A stretch of 64,000 nt of DNA, from the NCBI GenBank assembly GCA_002700385.1, contig PADC01000005.1:1-64000 (forward strand), given 5' to 3'. Source of the stretch: Cycloclasticus sp. (GTDB lineage Bacteria > Pseudomonadota > Gammaproteobacteria > Methylococcales > Cycloclasticaceae). Below, piece by piece: positions 30,463-39,800 of this stretch (position 1 is its first letter; every line of letters starts with the position of its first letter). A program made the position numbers and the translations under genes. The notes below the pieces were generated by a model, which saw only the letters and a list, made by a program, of their open reading frames with translations, searched no databases and had not been told where the DNA came from.

Positions 30463-31761
30463 ATGAAAAGATTTAAACAACAATGCCTTGTTCATGCCTT
30501 CATCTTCTTTACCCTCGGATCGCTCAATGCGTTAGCACAAACCCCTGTCAATCGAATCGTTGCTATCGTTGATAAAGGCGTTATATTGCAAAATCAACTA
30601 GACGAACAAGTACAACAAACCTACCAACGCTTACCACCGGAGCAACGTGCGTCCATTTCAAAAAGTGACATTGAAAAACGGGTGCTGGACAGAATGATCA
30701 TCACTGAGTTGCAACTGCAAATTGCTCGACGCAGCGCTATTAAAATTTCAGATGCTGAGGTTGAGGATTCAATCAGTCGAATAGCGGCGGCCAATAAATT
30801 ATCGCCTGAAGAATTTTTATCGGTGCTTGAAAAGGATGGCGTCTCCCTTTCATCGTTCAAAAATACTATTCGAGACCAAATGTTGGTCAGGCGCGTACAA
30901 TCGAGTTATGTGCATCATGAGGTAAAAATATCTGAACAAGAAGTCGACAGCTTTCTAAACCTGTTAGAGCAAAACGAAGGTGCCCAATCAACCGAGTATC
31001 ATTTAGGTCATATTCTTATCGCCACGCCTGAGAATGCCTCGCCCCAGCAAATAGCAACCGCCCGAAAAAAAGCAGACGCTATTATTAACAGCCTTAAGCG
31101 GGGTGAGAATTTTTCCACCTTATCGATTGCCAATTCTGATGCCAGCAATGCCTTGGAAGGCGGCGATCTTGGGTGGATGAAGCTCGCTCAAATGCCCACT
31201 TTATTAACGCCTTTTGTTGAAAAGATGGCTGTTAATGAATTTTCTGAGCCCATAGAAAGCCCCAGTGGCTTCCATATTATTAAACTTTATGAAACACGTG
31301 GCCAACAAAAAGTCATGGTAACAAAAACGCATGTACGTCACATTCTTCTTAAAATAAATGCGTTAATCAGTGATCAAATTGCTCAAGAGCGATTACTCAA
31401 CCTTAAACAACGTCTTGAAAATGGTGAAGACTTTGGTGCTTTAGCAAGAGCAAATTCAGAAGACAGAGGGTCCGCTATTAAAGGAGGGGACCTTGGTTGG
31501 GTGCAGCCTGGCGCACTTGTTCCTGCCTTTGAAACTGCTATGGATAAACTGGCGATCAATGAACTGAGCGATCCCGTACAAACTCAGTTTGGCTGGCATT
31601 TAATTCAAGTCTTAGGGCGCGAAGAACAAGACAACACACAACTGATGCGTGAAGCCCAGGCACGCTCCCAATTACAAAAACGTAAAGCCGATGCCGCTAT
31701 TGAAGCATGGCTAACTAAACTGCGTGATGAAGCGTATGTTGAATATCGCTTAGAAGACTAA
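30463..31761 (+). CDS. surA: Periplasmic chaperone/peptidyl-prolyl isomerase SurA
   Basis: SurA escorts outer-membrane proteins, including LptD, to the BAM complex. The 432-residue product has a signal peptide ending near ALAQ, the SurA N-terminal chaperone domain (VNRIVAIVDKGVILQNQLDEQV onward), and two parvulin domains (about 175-275 and 285-385), each with GGDLGW and a following FH-type active-site segment. The 105-base gap to lptD holds no evident terminator, so the lptD-surA-pdxA-rsmA order probably reflects one transcription unit. Confidence 0.97.
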   Translation: MKRFKQQCLVHAFIFFTLGSLNALAQTPVNRIVAIVDKGVILQNQLDEQVQQTYQRLPPEQRASISKSDIEKRVLDRMIITELQLQIARRSAIKISDAEVEDSISRIAAANKLSPEEFLSVLEKDGVSLSSFKNTIRDQMLVRRVQSSYVHHEVKISEQEVDSFLNLLEQNEGAQSTEYHLGHILIATPENASPQQIATARKKADAIINSLKRGENFSTLSIANSDASNALEGGDLGWMKLAQMPTLLTPFVEKMAVNEFSEPIESPSGFHIIKLYETRGQQKVMVTKTHVRHILLKINALISDQIAQERLLNLKQRLENGEDFGALARANSEDRGSAIKGGDLGWVQPGALVPAFETAMDKLAINELSDPVQTQFGWHLIQVLGREEQDNTQLMREAQARSQLQKRKADAAIEAWLTKLRDEAYVEYRLED

Positions 31762-31791
31762 TCTCTTGACAGCATTGTTTTAAACAGGCCT

Positions 31792-32769
31792 ATGTCTATA
31801 CCTCGAATTGCTATCACGCCAGGTGAACCTGCCGGTATAGGCCCTGATATCTGCATACAGTTGTGTCAAAAAAACTGGCCATGCGAACTGGTTTTTATTG
31901 CAGACCCAACACTGTTATTACGTAGAGCATCTGAACTCAACTTATCTATCAACATCCAACCGGCTGATCTAAACCAACCGGCCTGTGTACATAAGCCCGG
32001 TTACATGAATGTTTTACCGGTTGAACTAAGCAAAACAGAACACTGTGGTCAGCTCGACGTCATCAATGCGTCCTATGTGATAGAAACTCTCCGCACAGCC
32101 GCTCAACTTTGCTTGGAAGACAGCTGTCAGGCGCTTGTGACAGGCCCTGTACAAAAAAGCATCATTAATGATGCACAGATCCCTTTTTCCGGCCATACCG
32201 AATTCTTCGCAGATTATTGCGGAGGATACCCCGTCATGATGTTAGCGAGTAAGAAATTTCGGGTTGCTCTTGCTACAACACACCTTCCTTTAAAAGACGT
32301 GAGCTCGGCAATCACCCCTTCTTTACTTGAAAAAACCATCACCATATTGCATCAGGATCTAACAAATAAGTTTTCGCTTGCTGAGCCCCGTATCGCCGTT
32401 TGTGGATTAAACCCCCATGCTGGCGAAAACGGCCACCTGGGCCATGAAGAGTTAGACACGATTATTCCCGTACTCGATAAATTGCGGCAAAAAAACATGC
32501 ACTTAACGGGACCGTTACCAGCCGACACCACGTTTACCCCAGCTATTTTAGATAACCATGATGCTGTCTTAGCCATGTATCACGACCAAGGCTTACCAAC
32601 CCTTAAATATTCTGGCTTCGGCGAGGTCGTCAATATCACGTTAGGATTACCGATTATTCGCACGTCCGTTGACCACGGAACAGCGCTTAATTTAGCCGGC
32701 ACAGGAAAAGCCAGCTCAACCAGTTTAGAATCTGCCTTAAACAGCGCCATCCAACTTACCTTAAAGTAA
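31792..32769 (+). CDS. pdxA: 4-hydroxythreonine-4-phosphate dehydrogenase
   Basis: PdxA oxidises 4-phosphohydroxy-L-threonine in the DXP-dependent pyridoxal-phosphate pathway. The 325-residue product has [12 protein letters not shown] at the N-terminus, the metal-binding histidine in [24 protein letters not shown], and [12 protein letters not shown], all diagnostic. It is located between surA and rsmA as in E. coli. Confidence 0.97.
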   Translation: MSIPRIAITPGEPAGIGPDICIQLCQKNWPCELVFIADPTLLLRRASELNLSINIQPADLNQPACVHKPGYMNVLPVELSKTEHCGQLDVINASYVIETLRTAAQLCLEDSCQALVTGPVQKSIINDAQIPFSGHTEFFADYCGGYPVMMLASKKFRVALATTHLPLKDVSSAITPSLLEKTITILHQDLTNKFSLAEPRIAVCGLNPHAGENGHLGHEELDTIIPVLDKLRQKNMHLTGPLPADTTFTPAILDNHDAVLAMYHDQGLPTLKYSGFGEVVNITLGLPIIRTSVDHGTALNLAGTGKASSTSLESALNSAIQLTLK

Positions 32770-32773
32770 AACC

Positions 32774-33559
32774 TTGAATAAACCTCATAAAGCCCGCAAA
32801 CGTTTTGGTCAGAACTTCCTGCAAGACAGTCGAATTATCCACCAAATCATCATGGCAATAGATCCATCAGCAACGGATCACTTAGTTGAAATTGGCCCAG
32901 GGCAAGGCGCTATTACAGAGCCTTTATTACAAACAAAATGCACCTTGGATGTCATAGAACTGGACCGAGACTTAGTTGATCGTTTAAACCAGCGATTCTC
33001 CCACCTTGAGCATTTCCGTTTACACAGTGCCGACGCCTTAACATTCGACTTTGCTGCTCTTGAACGTGAAACGCCGTTAAGAATAGTTGGGAATTTACCT
33101 TACAATATTTCAACGCCTTTAATGTTTCATTTGCTCACACAAGCCGCCCATATCCAAGACATGCATTTCATGCTGCAAAAAGAAATCGTCAATCGCTTGC
33201 AAGCACAACCTGGTAGTAAGCAATTTGGTCGTCTCAGTATCATGATTCAGCTGTCTTGCCAGGTTGAAGCACTCTTTGATGTCGAACCGGAGTGCTTTCA
33301 CCCACAACCTAAAGTCATGTCAAGTATCGTCCGCCTTACACCTTACAAAAAACAACGATACACCATTAATGACCTACCCCTGTTTGACAGCATAGTAAAA
33401 ACTGCCTTTTCCCAGCGCCGTAAAACAATCAGAAACACCCTGAAAAATATCTGTGAAGACCCTGATTTCGATAAAGCCGGCATTGACCCGAGCAGTCGAG
33501 CGGAATCACTCTCCATTGACGACTTTGTTAACCTAAGCAATCAACTCAAGCCTTCATAA
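32774..33559 (+). CDS. rsmA: 16S rRNA (A1518/A1519) dimethyltransferase RsmA (KsgA)
   Basis: RsmA dimethylates two adjacent adenines in helix 45 of 16S rRNA. The 261-residue protein starts with TTG, 4 bases after pdxA. It has the family opening KRFGQNFL, SAM-binding EIGPGQG (39-45) and the catalytic NLPY (107-110), with FSQRRKTIRNTL in the C-terminal domain. Its 3' end overlaps the opposing membrane-protein gene by 6 bases. Confidence 0.97.
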   Translation: MNKPHKARKRFGQNFLQDSRIIHQIIMAIDPSATDHLVEIGPGQGAITEPLLQTKCTLDVIELDRDLVDRLNQRFSHLEHFRLHSADALTFDFAALERETPLRIVGNLPYNISTPLMFHLLTQAAHIQDMHFMLQKEIVNRLQAQPGSKQFGRLSIMIQLSCQVEALFDVEPECFHPQPKVMSSIVRLTPYKKQRYTINDLPLFDSIVKTAFSQRRKTIRNTLKNICEDPDFDKAGIDPSSRAESLSIDDFVNLSNQLKPS

Positions 33560-34075
33560 AGGGTTGAGCACCTGAATAACTTGATAAGACAAATATAAAT
33601 AGCAAAAAGTGAGCAGCAAACTCACACTGTACGTCTTTTCTATCGTTTCACGAATAATGTGTGCCATCACAATAAAACTCCAGAAAACTATCATAAAAAC
33701 ACTCAAGCCAAGCCAGCCTGTTGAAGCTTCATTATCTGTTAAATCACCCATCATCAATACAAAAGGGAGACTCATAGTCGTCATTAAAAAGCCACTGCCA
33801 TAAAGAGCGGTTACCGACTGGTTAAAACGATTTTTTACTGCAAAAAAACTCACCAAAAGATACATAAAAACCCCCACTAACAAGGTTTCCATGAAGGCTT
33901 GAGCCATGGCTTCACTGAACTCGACAGTCCGCGAAAGCAGTAACGTGCCGGCGACAAAATACAAAAAAAATACAATTCTTAACAAGGCCGCTGAGTTTGG
34001 CACTTGACTCGGCCCTTTCTTAAACAAGCAAATATCGATAAATAGTCTACAGAGTCTTTTAAAATCATTATTCAT
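33554..34075 (-). CDS. Uncharacterised inner-membrane protein
   Basis: This 173-residue protein has about five hydrophobic segments (roughly 28-47, 58-80, 92-112, 120-140 and 150-170), a positively charged N-terminus and no recognised catalytic motif. The overall shape resembles YIP1-like small membrane proteins, but this is weak. It is convergent with rsmA and divergent from the ydcH-like gene. No function is proposed. Confidence 0.7.
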   Translation of the reverse strand: MNNDFKRLCRLFIDICLFKKGPSQVPNSAALLRIVFFLYFVAGTLLLSRTVEFSEAMAQAFMETLLVGVFMYLLVSFFAVKNRFNQSVTALYGSGFLMTTMSLPFVLMMGDLTDNEASTGWLGLSVFMIVFWSFIVMAHIIRETIEKTYSVSLLLTFCYLYLSYQVIQVLNPL

Positions 34076-34130
34076 TGGCTAAGTATGCTGTACCATAACC
34101 GCATATTCAATCTGCTTTATATAAATCAAG

Positions 34131-34337
34131 ATGATATTAAGCGAAAACGATCAAATTAAACTCCGCATCATCGAGCTCTCTCAAGAGCATCAAGATGTAC
34201 ATTATTTGATCGATCACCTTTCAGAAGACGTTCTACCCGATCAACTAAGAATACGCAGACTAAAAAAGCGCCGTCTCTTTATCAAAGATCAAATAGAACA
34301 TTTAAAAAGTACCTTAATTCCTGATATCGACGCATGA
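34131..34337 (+). CDS. YdcH/DUF465-type small coiled-coil protein
   Basis: This 68-residue protein is a helical hairpin with IIELSQEHQDVHYLIDHL and a C-terminal LRIRRLKKRRLFIKDQIEHL, the pattern of the DUF465 (YdcH) family whose function is unknown. Its stop overlaps the ATG of the next gene by 4 bases, so the two are likely translated together. Confidence 0.82.
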   Translation: MILSENDQIKLRIIELSQEHQDVHYLIDHLSEDVLPDQLRIRRLKKRRLFIKDQIEHLKSTLIPDIDA

Positions 34338-34993
34338 TCAAGAAAATCACACAAAAACACTATCAACAACTGATTAAAGATGCTGACATCATCGAAAAAG
34401 ATGTGTTTGGTGTAAAAGTTCTCGACACAAAAAAAGGCGAGATGATTAAATTATTTCGTCGCAAACGGCTTTTATCTACAGCCCTTTTCAAACCTTACGC
34501 AGTACGTTTCGTCGATAACGCGAAACAACTCACCGCTTTAGGCATCCCAACAATTACCGTCAATAAACTTTTTTGGTGTTCGAGCATTAAGCGCCATTTG
34601 GTTATTTATCAACGGCTTGAAGGAGAACTACTTCGTGATGTTTTAAGCAAACCATCAAGCAATGCAAAGGAAATATTCCGTCAGTTTGGTGCTTTTATTG
34701 CTCAACTTCACGATAAAGGCATTTATTTTCGTTCAGCGCACCTGAAAAACATCCTTGTGCTAGCCAATGGTGAGTTTGGACTGATTGATATATCTGATTT
34801 GATGGTTAAAAGTCACTCACTGAACGTAAAGTTACGCCAACGAAACTTTAAGCATATCCTTCGCTATCGTGAAGATAAAGCATTATTTAAAAGCCACTTA
34901 CAAGACTTTTTTTCAAGTTACGTTACAGCAAGCAACCTTGGCAAAAATGAAACAGGAAAGATCGAAAAAACGATTAAAACTATTCTGGCTTGA
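34334..34993 (+). CDS. Kinase-fold protein with a substituted catalytic loop
   Basis: The 219-residue product has the WaaP/RIO-like small-kinase layout: IKLFRRKRL supplies a possible ATP-binding Lys, FGAFIAQLHDKGIYF precedes the catalytic loop, and LIDISD takes the DFG place. The loop reads FRSAHLKNIL, with Ser where the catalytic Asp of HRD normally lies. It resembles the toluene-tolerance/PA4998-type kinases found next to LPS genes in Pseudomonas. It may be a pseudokinase, or may use another residue. The gene overlaps the opposing carbamoyltransferase gene by 14 bases. Confidence 0.8.
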   Translation: MIKKITQKHYQQLIKDADIIEKDVFGVKVLDTKKGEMIKLFRRKRLLSTALFKPYAVRFVDNAKQLTALGIPTITVNKLFWCSSIKRHLVIYQRLEGELLRDVLSKPSSNAKEIFRQFGAFIAQLHDKGIYFRSAHLKNILVLANGEFGLIDISDLMVKSHSLNVKLRQRNFKHILRYREDKALFKSHLQDFFSSYVTASNLGKNETGKIEKTIKTILA

Positions 34994-36713
34994 TTTTTCT
35001 AACCAAAATATCTTCCATCACCAGATATTCCAAATCAGATCCATAAAACATAGTTAAAGCATCCGTTGGCGAGCAAACCATGGGTTCACCACGGCGGTTT
35101 AACGATGTATTTAATACAACACCGTTACCGGTTAATTTTTCCACTTCTGTCAGTAACTCATAGTAACGCGGGTTTGTTTCAGCCGTTACAATTTGCGCAC
35201 GGGCTGTGCCGTCTTCATGCACGACTTCTGGAATACGTTCCTTCCAACTTTCCGCCACATCAAAGGTAAACGTCATATACGGACTTGGATGGCCTGTTTG
35301 CAACATATCTTCTGCCACAGTATCCAAAATACTTGGGCAAAATGGACGCCAACGTTCGCGGTATTTAATCTGTGCATTAATTCTATCGGCCACACCTTTG
35401 CTGCCAGGGTTACCAATAATACTCCGATTCCCTAAGGCACGAGGGCCAAACTCCATCCGCCCTTGAAACCAGGAAACTGGGTTCCCTTCAGCCAGTAATT
35501 TAGCGGTATATTCTGTTGTGTTGTCCAACACGTCATAGTCAGGTTTATTTTCATGATCTAAACACGCCTGAATGCAGTCTTCATTAGTATATTTAGGCCC
35601 CAAATAAACATGCTGCATTTTTTCAACGCTGTCACCCAATTCATTCGCTGCATAACTCGCCGCACCGATCGCGGTACCCGCATCACTGGCCGCTGGTTGC
35701 ACAAATAATTCCTTCACATCGGGGCGCGCAATAATACGTTGATTCAACTTAACATTTAGCGCCACACCACCGGCATAGCACAGCTTACCGGTTTCTTTGA
35801 GTGTATCGCCTAAGTAAGTATCAATTAAGCCCAGCGCAACTTTTTCTAGCAAATCCTGAATGCTCGCCGCATAGTCAATGTAAGGGTCATCAATTTCATC
35901 ACCTTCACGTTTTGGCCCTAACCAATCAATAAGTTTGGGGCTAAAAAAATAGCCTTTACCATTTTCTTTATAGCGACGTAAACCCAAGCAATTAACCAAC
36001 TTTGTATTGACGCGAAAGCCCTTACCGTCTGTTTTTATCAAACGTGAAAAATCAAACCGTTTTGGGTCGCCATACGGTGCCATACCCATCACTTTAAACT
36101 CACCATCGAGCATTTCAAAGCCTAAAAATTCGGTCATTGCACCATACAACCCTCCCAACGAATCAGGGTCGTAGAATTCTTTTATTTTATGAATTTTTCC
36201 ATTTTCACCATAGCCAAAGAATGTTGATGCGTATTCACCTTTTCCATCAATACTCAGAATGGCGGTTTTTTCTTTGAAGCCACTGAGATGATAAGCACTG
36301 CTCGCATGTGCTAAGTGATGCTCCACTGGCATGAATTTGACCTGTTTTGGATCTATGCCTAAATCATCTAGCATTTTCATCACTTTTTTAAAATTACGCT
36401 TATAACGACGGTTACCATTAAATAAAGCCAATAATGCGCGATCCGGTGCGTACCAATGCCTTTTTGCATAATGCCAACGAGCTGGGCTCGATATACCTAT
36501 CTTTGCGTAAGGAAAAGCAACTACATCGACATCATTAGGTTGTATACCCGCATACGCTAAGCAAAACTTAGTGGACTCATAGGGAAATTGACCCTTCGCA
36601 TGCTTATCACGTAGAAAACGCTCCTCTTCTGCAGCAGCCACTAATTGACCATCAATATACAACGCCGCAGATGCATCATGATTAACGGCACCGGATATCC
36701 CTAGCACAATCAT
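34980..36713 (-). CDS. NodU/CmcH-type O-carbamoyltransferase (WapO-like)
   Basis: These enzymes transfer a carbamoyl group from carbamoyl phosphate to a sugar hydroxyl. The 577-residue protein begins GISGAVNHDASAAL, has the metal/active-site motif EHHLAHASSAYHLSGF, the ATP-binding GGVALNVKLNQRI, and the C-terminal YrdC-like end with FGPRALGNRSI. AAAGGAG precedes the ATG. Its place beside waaG, waaP and other kinases matches P. aeruginosa WapO, which carbamoylates heptose II of the LPS core, so the same role is inferred. Confidence 0.92.
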   Translation of the reverse strand: MIVLGISGAVNHDASAALYIDGQLVAAAEEERFLRDKHAKGQFPYESTKFCLAYAGIQPNDVDVVAFPYAKIGISSPARWHYAKRHWYAPDRALLALFNGNRRYKRNFKKVMKMLDDLGIDPKQVKFMPVEHHLAHASSAYHLSGFKEKTAILSIDGKGEYASTFFGYGENGKIHKIKEFYDPDSLGGLYGAMTEFLGFEMLDGEFKVMGMAPYGDPKRFDFSRLIKTDGKGFRVNTKLVNCLGLRRYKENGKGYFFSPKLIDWLGPKREGDEIDDPYIDYAASIQDLLEKVALGLIDTYLGDTLKETGKLCYAGGVALNVKLNQRIIARPDVKELFVQPAASDAGTAIGAASYAANELGDSVEKMQHVYLGPKYTNEDCIQACLDHENKPDYDVLDNTTEYTAKLLAEGNPVSWFQGRMEFGPRALGNRSIIGNPGSKGVADRINAQIKYRERWRPFCPSILDTVAEDMLQTGHPSPYMTFTFDVAESWKERIPEVVHEDGTARAQIVTAETNPRYYELLTEVEKLTGNGVVLNTSLNRRGEPMVCSPTDALTMFYGSDLEYLVMEDILVRKIKPE

Positions 36714-36801
36714 ATGAATTCTCCTTTGATTCTAACGAGGGTTTTAAAACCCAATATGCAAGACGGTATATCACAGAAATTTATACCGCTTCGCATAGGC
36801 C

Positions 36802-37575
36802 TCAGGCTCTAGGTTGTTTTTTGGTATTTAACTTATTCCATAACCGCCTTGAGCGAGCACTTAACTTATCCTCACCTTGATAAATTTTAAAGAAGGCTAG
36901 CTTATCTGCATGACTCCAATTATCTGCATGACGTAGCCATGTATCAAGATCTCTGAAAACTGCATGCCCTTTAAAAAAAGACTGCCGCACCCTTTCCAAA
37001 TCGATAACACGTAAATCAGTCTCGCCACCAGGCAATTGCTTAGCAAACACATGTTTTGGATAAAAACAACCATGTTGAAAGTGTCGCTGATGCATCGCAT
37101 GCATCAACGCCGCAAGCTTTTTAAATAAGTGCAGCTTTTGATCGACATCTTTGATAAATTTACCGTCGGTTCCATACTCTGCCGAAGACAGAGGTATATA
37201 ACCTAAAAGCTCTTCAGTCATAATACACCCGCGTCTTTTTCCAGCTTCTTTCCAATGGTCAAACGCCACCACTTCTAATGTAGGAATATTATGCTGCTGA
37301 AACATTTGAATCACATCAAATTCTCTGGAAAAAGTTAATATCCCTTTAACAGGGTGCGCTATTGATCGCGTCATATGATCTTCCTGCCGTTTGAGAAACA
37401 CACCGGCTTTACCGCCCAAGGGCAGCTTTAACTCTATGCGCGACACACCACTCCAACCACCTCGGCGATGATTAGGTTCCTCAAACCAATCAGCTTTTAA
37501 AGACCATATTTTCTCATGGCTATCCAAGCCATTGAAAATCAGTATATCTCGCCATTTTTCCGAAATATAATGCAT
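36802..37575 (-). CDS. LPS-core kinase-like protein (InaA/WaaP superfamily)
   Basis: The 257-residue protein belongs to the lipopolysaccharide-kinase superfamily: GVFLKRQEDH near residue 60 supplies the probable ATP-binding Lys, and VIDLERVR replaces DFG. The catalytic loop reads FQHGCFYPKHVF, with Cys at the position of the HRD aspartate, a pattern that I recall from the InaA-like branch. GGTGGAGGA just before the ATG is a strong ribosome-binding site. It lies between the carbamoyltransferase gene and waaP, so phosphorylation of the LPS core, or support of WaaP, is the likely role. Confidence 0.85.
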   Translation of the reverse strand: MHYISEKWRDILIFNGLDSHEKIWSLKADWFEEPNHRRGGWSGVSRIELKLPLGGKAGVFLKRQEDHMTRSIAHPVKGILTFSREFDVIQMFQQHNIPTLEVVAFDHWKEAGKRRGCIMTEELLGYIPLSSAEYGTDGKFIKDVDQKLHLFKKLAALMHAMHQRHFQHGCFYPKHVFAKQLPGGETDLRVIDLERVRQSFFKGHAVFRDLDTWLRHADNWSHADKLAFFKIYQGEDKLSARSRRLWNKLNTKKQPRA

Positions 37576-37767
37576 TCCTCCACCTCGTTACACCTGTTCT
37601 TTGAATCTCATCTGAGAACCCATTTATTGATCCATTTAATCGTCAATAATTATTTTTTAGCGTCATATAGGTCATTATTCGCAAGCCTCAATAAGCGCTA
37701 AACAATTCAACTCATCATGTATCGGCCTTTTCCACCTCTCGATCTTTATGCCGACTAAAATAACACC

Positions 37768-38571
37768 TTAAGGTTTTGCCGATTTAGCTTTCAACCGAAG
37801 GGCTTTTTGCTCAACCGCTTTCCAGAGTGCCTTGTTTTTCTGAAGTGAGCATTTAAAAGGTTCGCCTGTGTAACAACTCATGAAATAACTCAAATCATAC
37901 CGGCTCAAACCTAGCTCCATACTCGAAAAATATAAGGCGGCCAGGTCTTTGATTTGCCATCTTTTTGGGGTTTTATCTCGAATTTGTACACGATGAAGGT
38001 CTATTAAATACAAGGCAACATCGTCCACATTTTTCAAAGACTCAAGCTCTCCTTCTTTTAATAAAAAATGACAGATGTATAAATCACGGTGGTTAATGCC
38101 ATTTTCATGCAGTGTACGTGTTATTTTCGCCACCCGTTTAATCAGTGCCCTTTTTAACTTAAAAGGGGGCTTATGAAGCGCCCAATCGGCACAAAAATCT
38201 TCAAGACTAACTGCCGGTTCCAAAGACTCTGTCACTACAAACGACTCTTGCTCCGCAAGATTGAATCCACGCCGCCCATAAGCAGCTAAATTCATTGTCT
38301 TAATACCTAACTGATGCAGTGCCCCAAGTGCATCATATTCATTCTTGGCGCCCAAGATAGGCAAACGTCCTTGAAATAGATTTTTAAAAATTTCGCCCCA
38401 GCCAACGCCTTGGTGAATTTTGGCAAAGTAAACACGGCCATTCATCGAAAACTTTAGCGTTTTTCGCCGTGCCACTTGTCGATAAATTTCACCTTCAAGC
38501 GCCATCAATTCATCAAATGATGACGAGGTTCCCCAATTATTTTTGAACGTCTCTGTTAGCTCAAACTGCAT
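37768..38571 (-). CDS. waaP: LPS core heptose I kinase
   Basis: WaaP phosphorylates heptose I of the LPS inner core, which stabilises the outer membrane. With the ATG at 38571 (11-base overlap with the waaG stop) the protein is 267 residues, matching the E. coli 265. It shows EGEIYRQVARRKTLKF with the ATP-binding Lys further on in YFAKIHQGVGWGE, and a full catalytic loop HRDLYICHFLL followed by LIDLHRVQ. The longer frame to 38649 lies inside waaG and is rejected. Confidence 0.95.
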   Translation of the reverse strand: MQFELTETFKNNWGTSSSFDELMALEGEIYRQVARRKTLKFSMNGRVYFAKIHQGVGWGEIFKNLFQGRLPILGAKNEYDALGALHQLGIKTMNLAAYGRRGFNLAEQESFVVTESLEPAVSLEDFCADWALHKPPFKLKRALIKRVAKITRTLHENGINHRDLYICHFLLKEGELESLKNVDDVALYLIDLHRVQIRDKTPKRWQIKDLAALYFSSMELGLSRYDLSYFMSCYTGEPFKCSLQKNKALWKAVEQKALRLKAKSAKP

Positions 38572-39694
38572 GGACTTTCTCTTTTGCAACTCGTTCAATG
38601 GCTTCAACTGCTTTTTCGGGCATGCTGTACAAGTCTTCACGATCTGCAAGCGTCAATGCTCGCTGAGCTAACGCCTCCCTTGCATCACTCAACAACAAGG
38701 AAGCAAGCTGCTCATTTAAGACTTGTTGTTTAAAAGGAGAGGAAATGACAACACCCGCTTTAGATTGATCGACATATTTTGCATAACCACAATTACCCGT
38801 TACCAACATTGGAAGTCCCGCCACCATTGCTTCTAAAATAACGGTTCCCGTATTTTCCTTACGAGCTGGATGCAGCAAAAGATCAGCCGCCAAAAGAAAA
38901 TCTGGCACATCAGATCGACCACCCATTAAATGAACATGATTGGCTACACCATTAGCCTTGGCTAAACGTTCATACGGCGCAACATCACCTTCGCCAACAA
39001 CCATTAAGTGTGTTTTTTTACGTAATGTGATGGGTAAAGAAGCCAATGCCTTGATTGAACGATCAACCCCTTTTGTCTTAAACGCCGAGCCTACCATCAA
39101 AACCAGAAGCTCTTTTTCACCAAAATTAAGTGCTTGTCTAAAGGCTGAGCGCCTAGTTTCATCACCTTTAACCCTACGACGACTTTTATCGATACCCGGT
39201 GGCAATCGTACTAACCTGTTGTCCGGCGTACCATAGTGTCGTTTGAATAACTCTGTTTGGACATCAGAAATCATCAAACACACCGTTTTGCTTTTGACAC
39301 CAAAAACAGCCTTTTCAACCTGCGAGTAAAATCGGTATCGTGGATTCAGTTGATGTAACAAGCATTTGCTTACAAACCGGTCGACGTAACAAGGATCTGC
39401 CGCATAATACACATCCAAATTTGGCATTTTATTAAAACCCACGACGACGTCGTACGATTCCTTTTTTAGTTGATCAGCTAACTGTTGATGAAAACTTGAA
39501 ACCTTTGCATGATTCGTTAATCCTTTACATGACAATACCTTAGGATGATACCCAGCCATCCTTTCTCCGTGCCATTCCATCACGTAAACGTCAACCCGGT
39601 AACCTTTTTGCAAACACATATCAGCAATCCGCACAAAATCTCGTGCCAAACCACCGTACGGAAAATATTTATACAAAGCAAAAGCGATACGCAT
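38561..39694 (-). CDS. waaG: LPS core glucosyltransferase WaaG
   Basis: WaaG adds the first outer-core hexose to heptose II. The 377-residue GT4-family protein begins MRIAFALYKYFPYGGLARDF, close to the E. coli WaaG start, and has the UDP-sugar site with HPARKENTGTVILEAMVAGLP. It overlaps waaP by 11 bases. In P. aeruginosa waaG follows waaC directly; here a plus-strand cassette separates them. Confidence 0.95.
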   Translation of the reverse strand: MRIAFALYKYFPYGGLARDFVRIADMCLQKGYRVDVYVMEWHGERMAGYHPKVLSCKGLTNHAKVSSFHQQLADQLKKESYDVVVGFNKMPNLDVYYAADPCYVDRFVSKCLLHQLNPRYRFYSQVEKAVFGVKSKTVCLMISDVQTELFKRHYGTPDNRLVRLPPGIDKSRRRVKGDETRRSAFRQALNFGEKELLVLMVGSAFKTKGVDRSIKALASLPITLRKKTHLMVVGEGDVAPYERLAKANGVANHVHLMGGRSDVPDFLLAADLLLHPARKENTGTVILEAMVAGLPMLVTGNCGYAKYVDQSKAGVVISSPFKQQVLNEQLASLLLSDAREALAQRALTLADREDLYSMPEKAVEAIERVAKEKVHAV

Positions 39695-39800
39695 AACACA
39701 CTAAGGCAGCAAAAATAAAAAAACATTTTACCTCTAAACATCCTAGTAATGGCCGAACTATAAGTTAAAATATTGAATTGATGCATGCAGACACAAAACA

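Noticed and set aside
38572-38649. Longer waaP start inside waaG
   Set aside because: The added 26 residues are shadow translation of waaG; the ATG at 38571 matches E. coli WaaP length.
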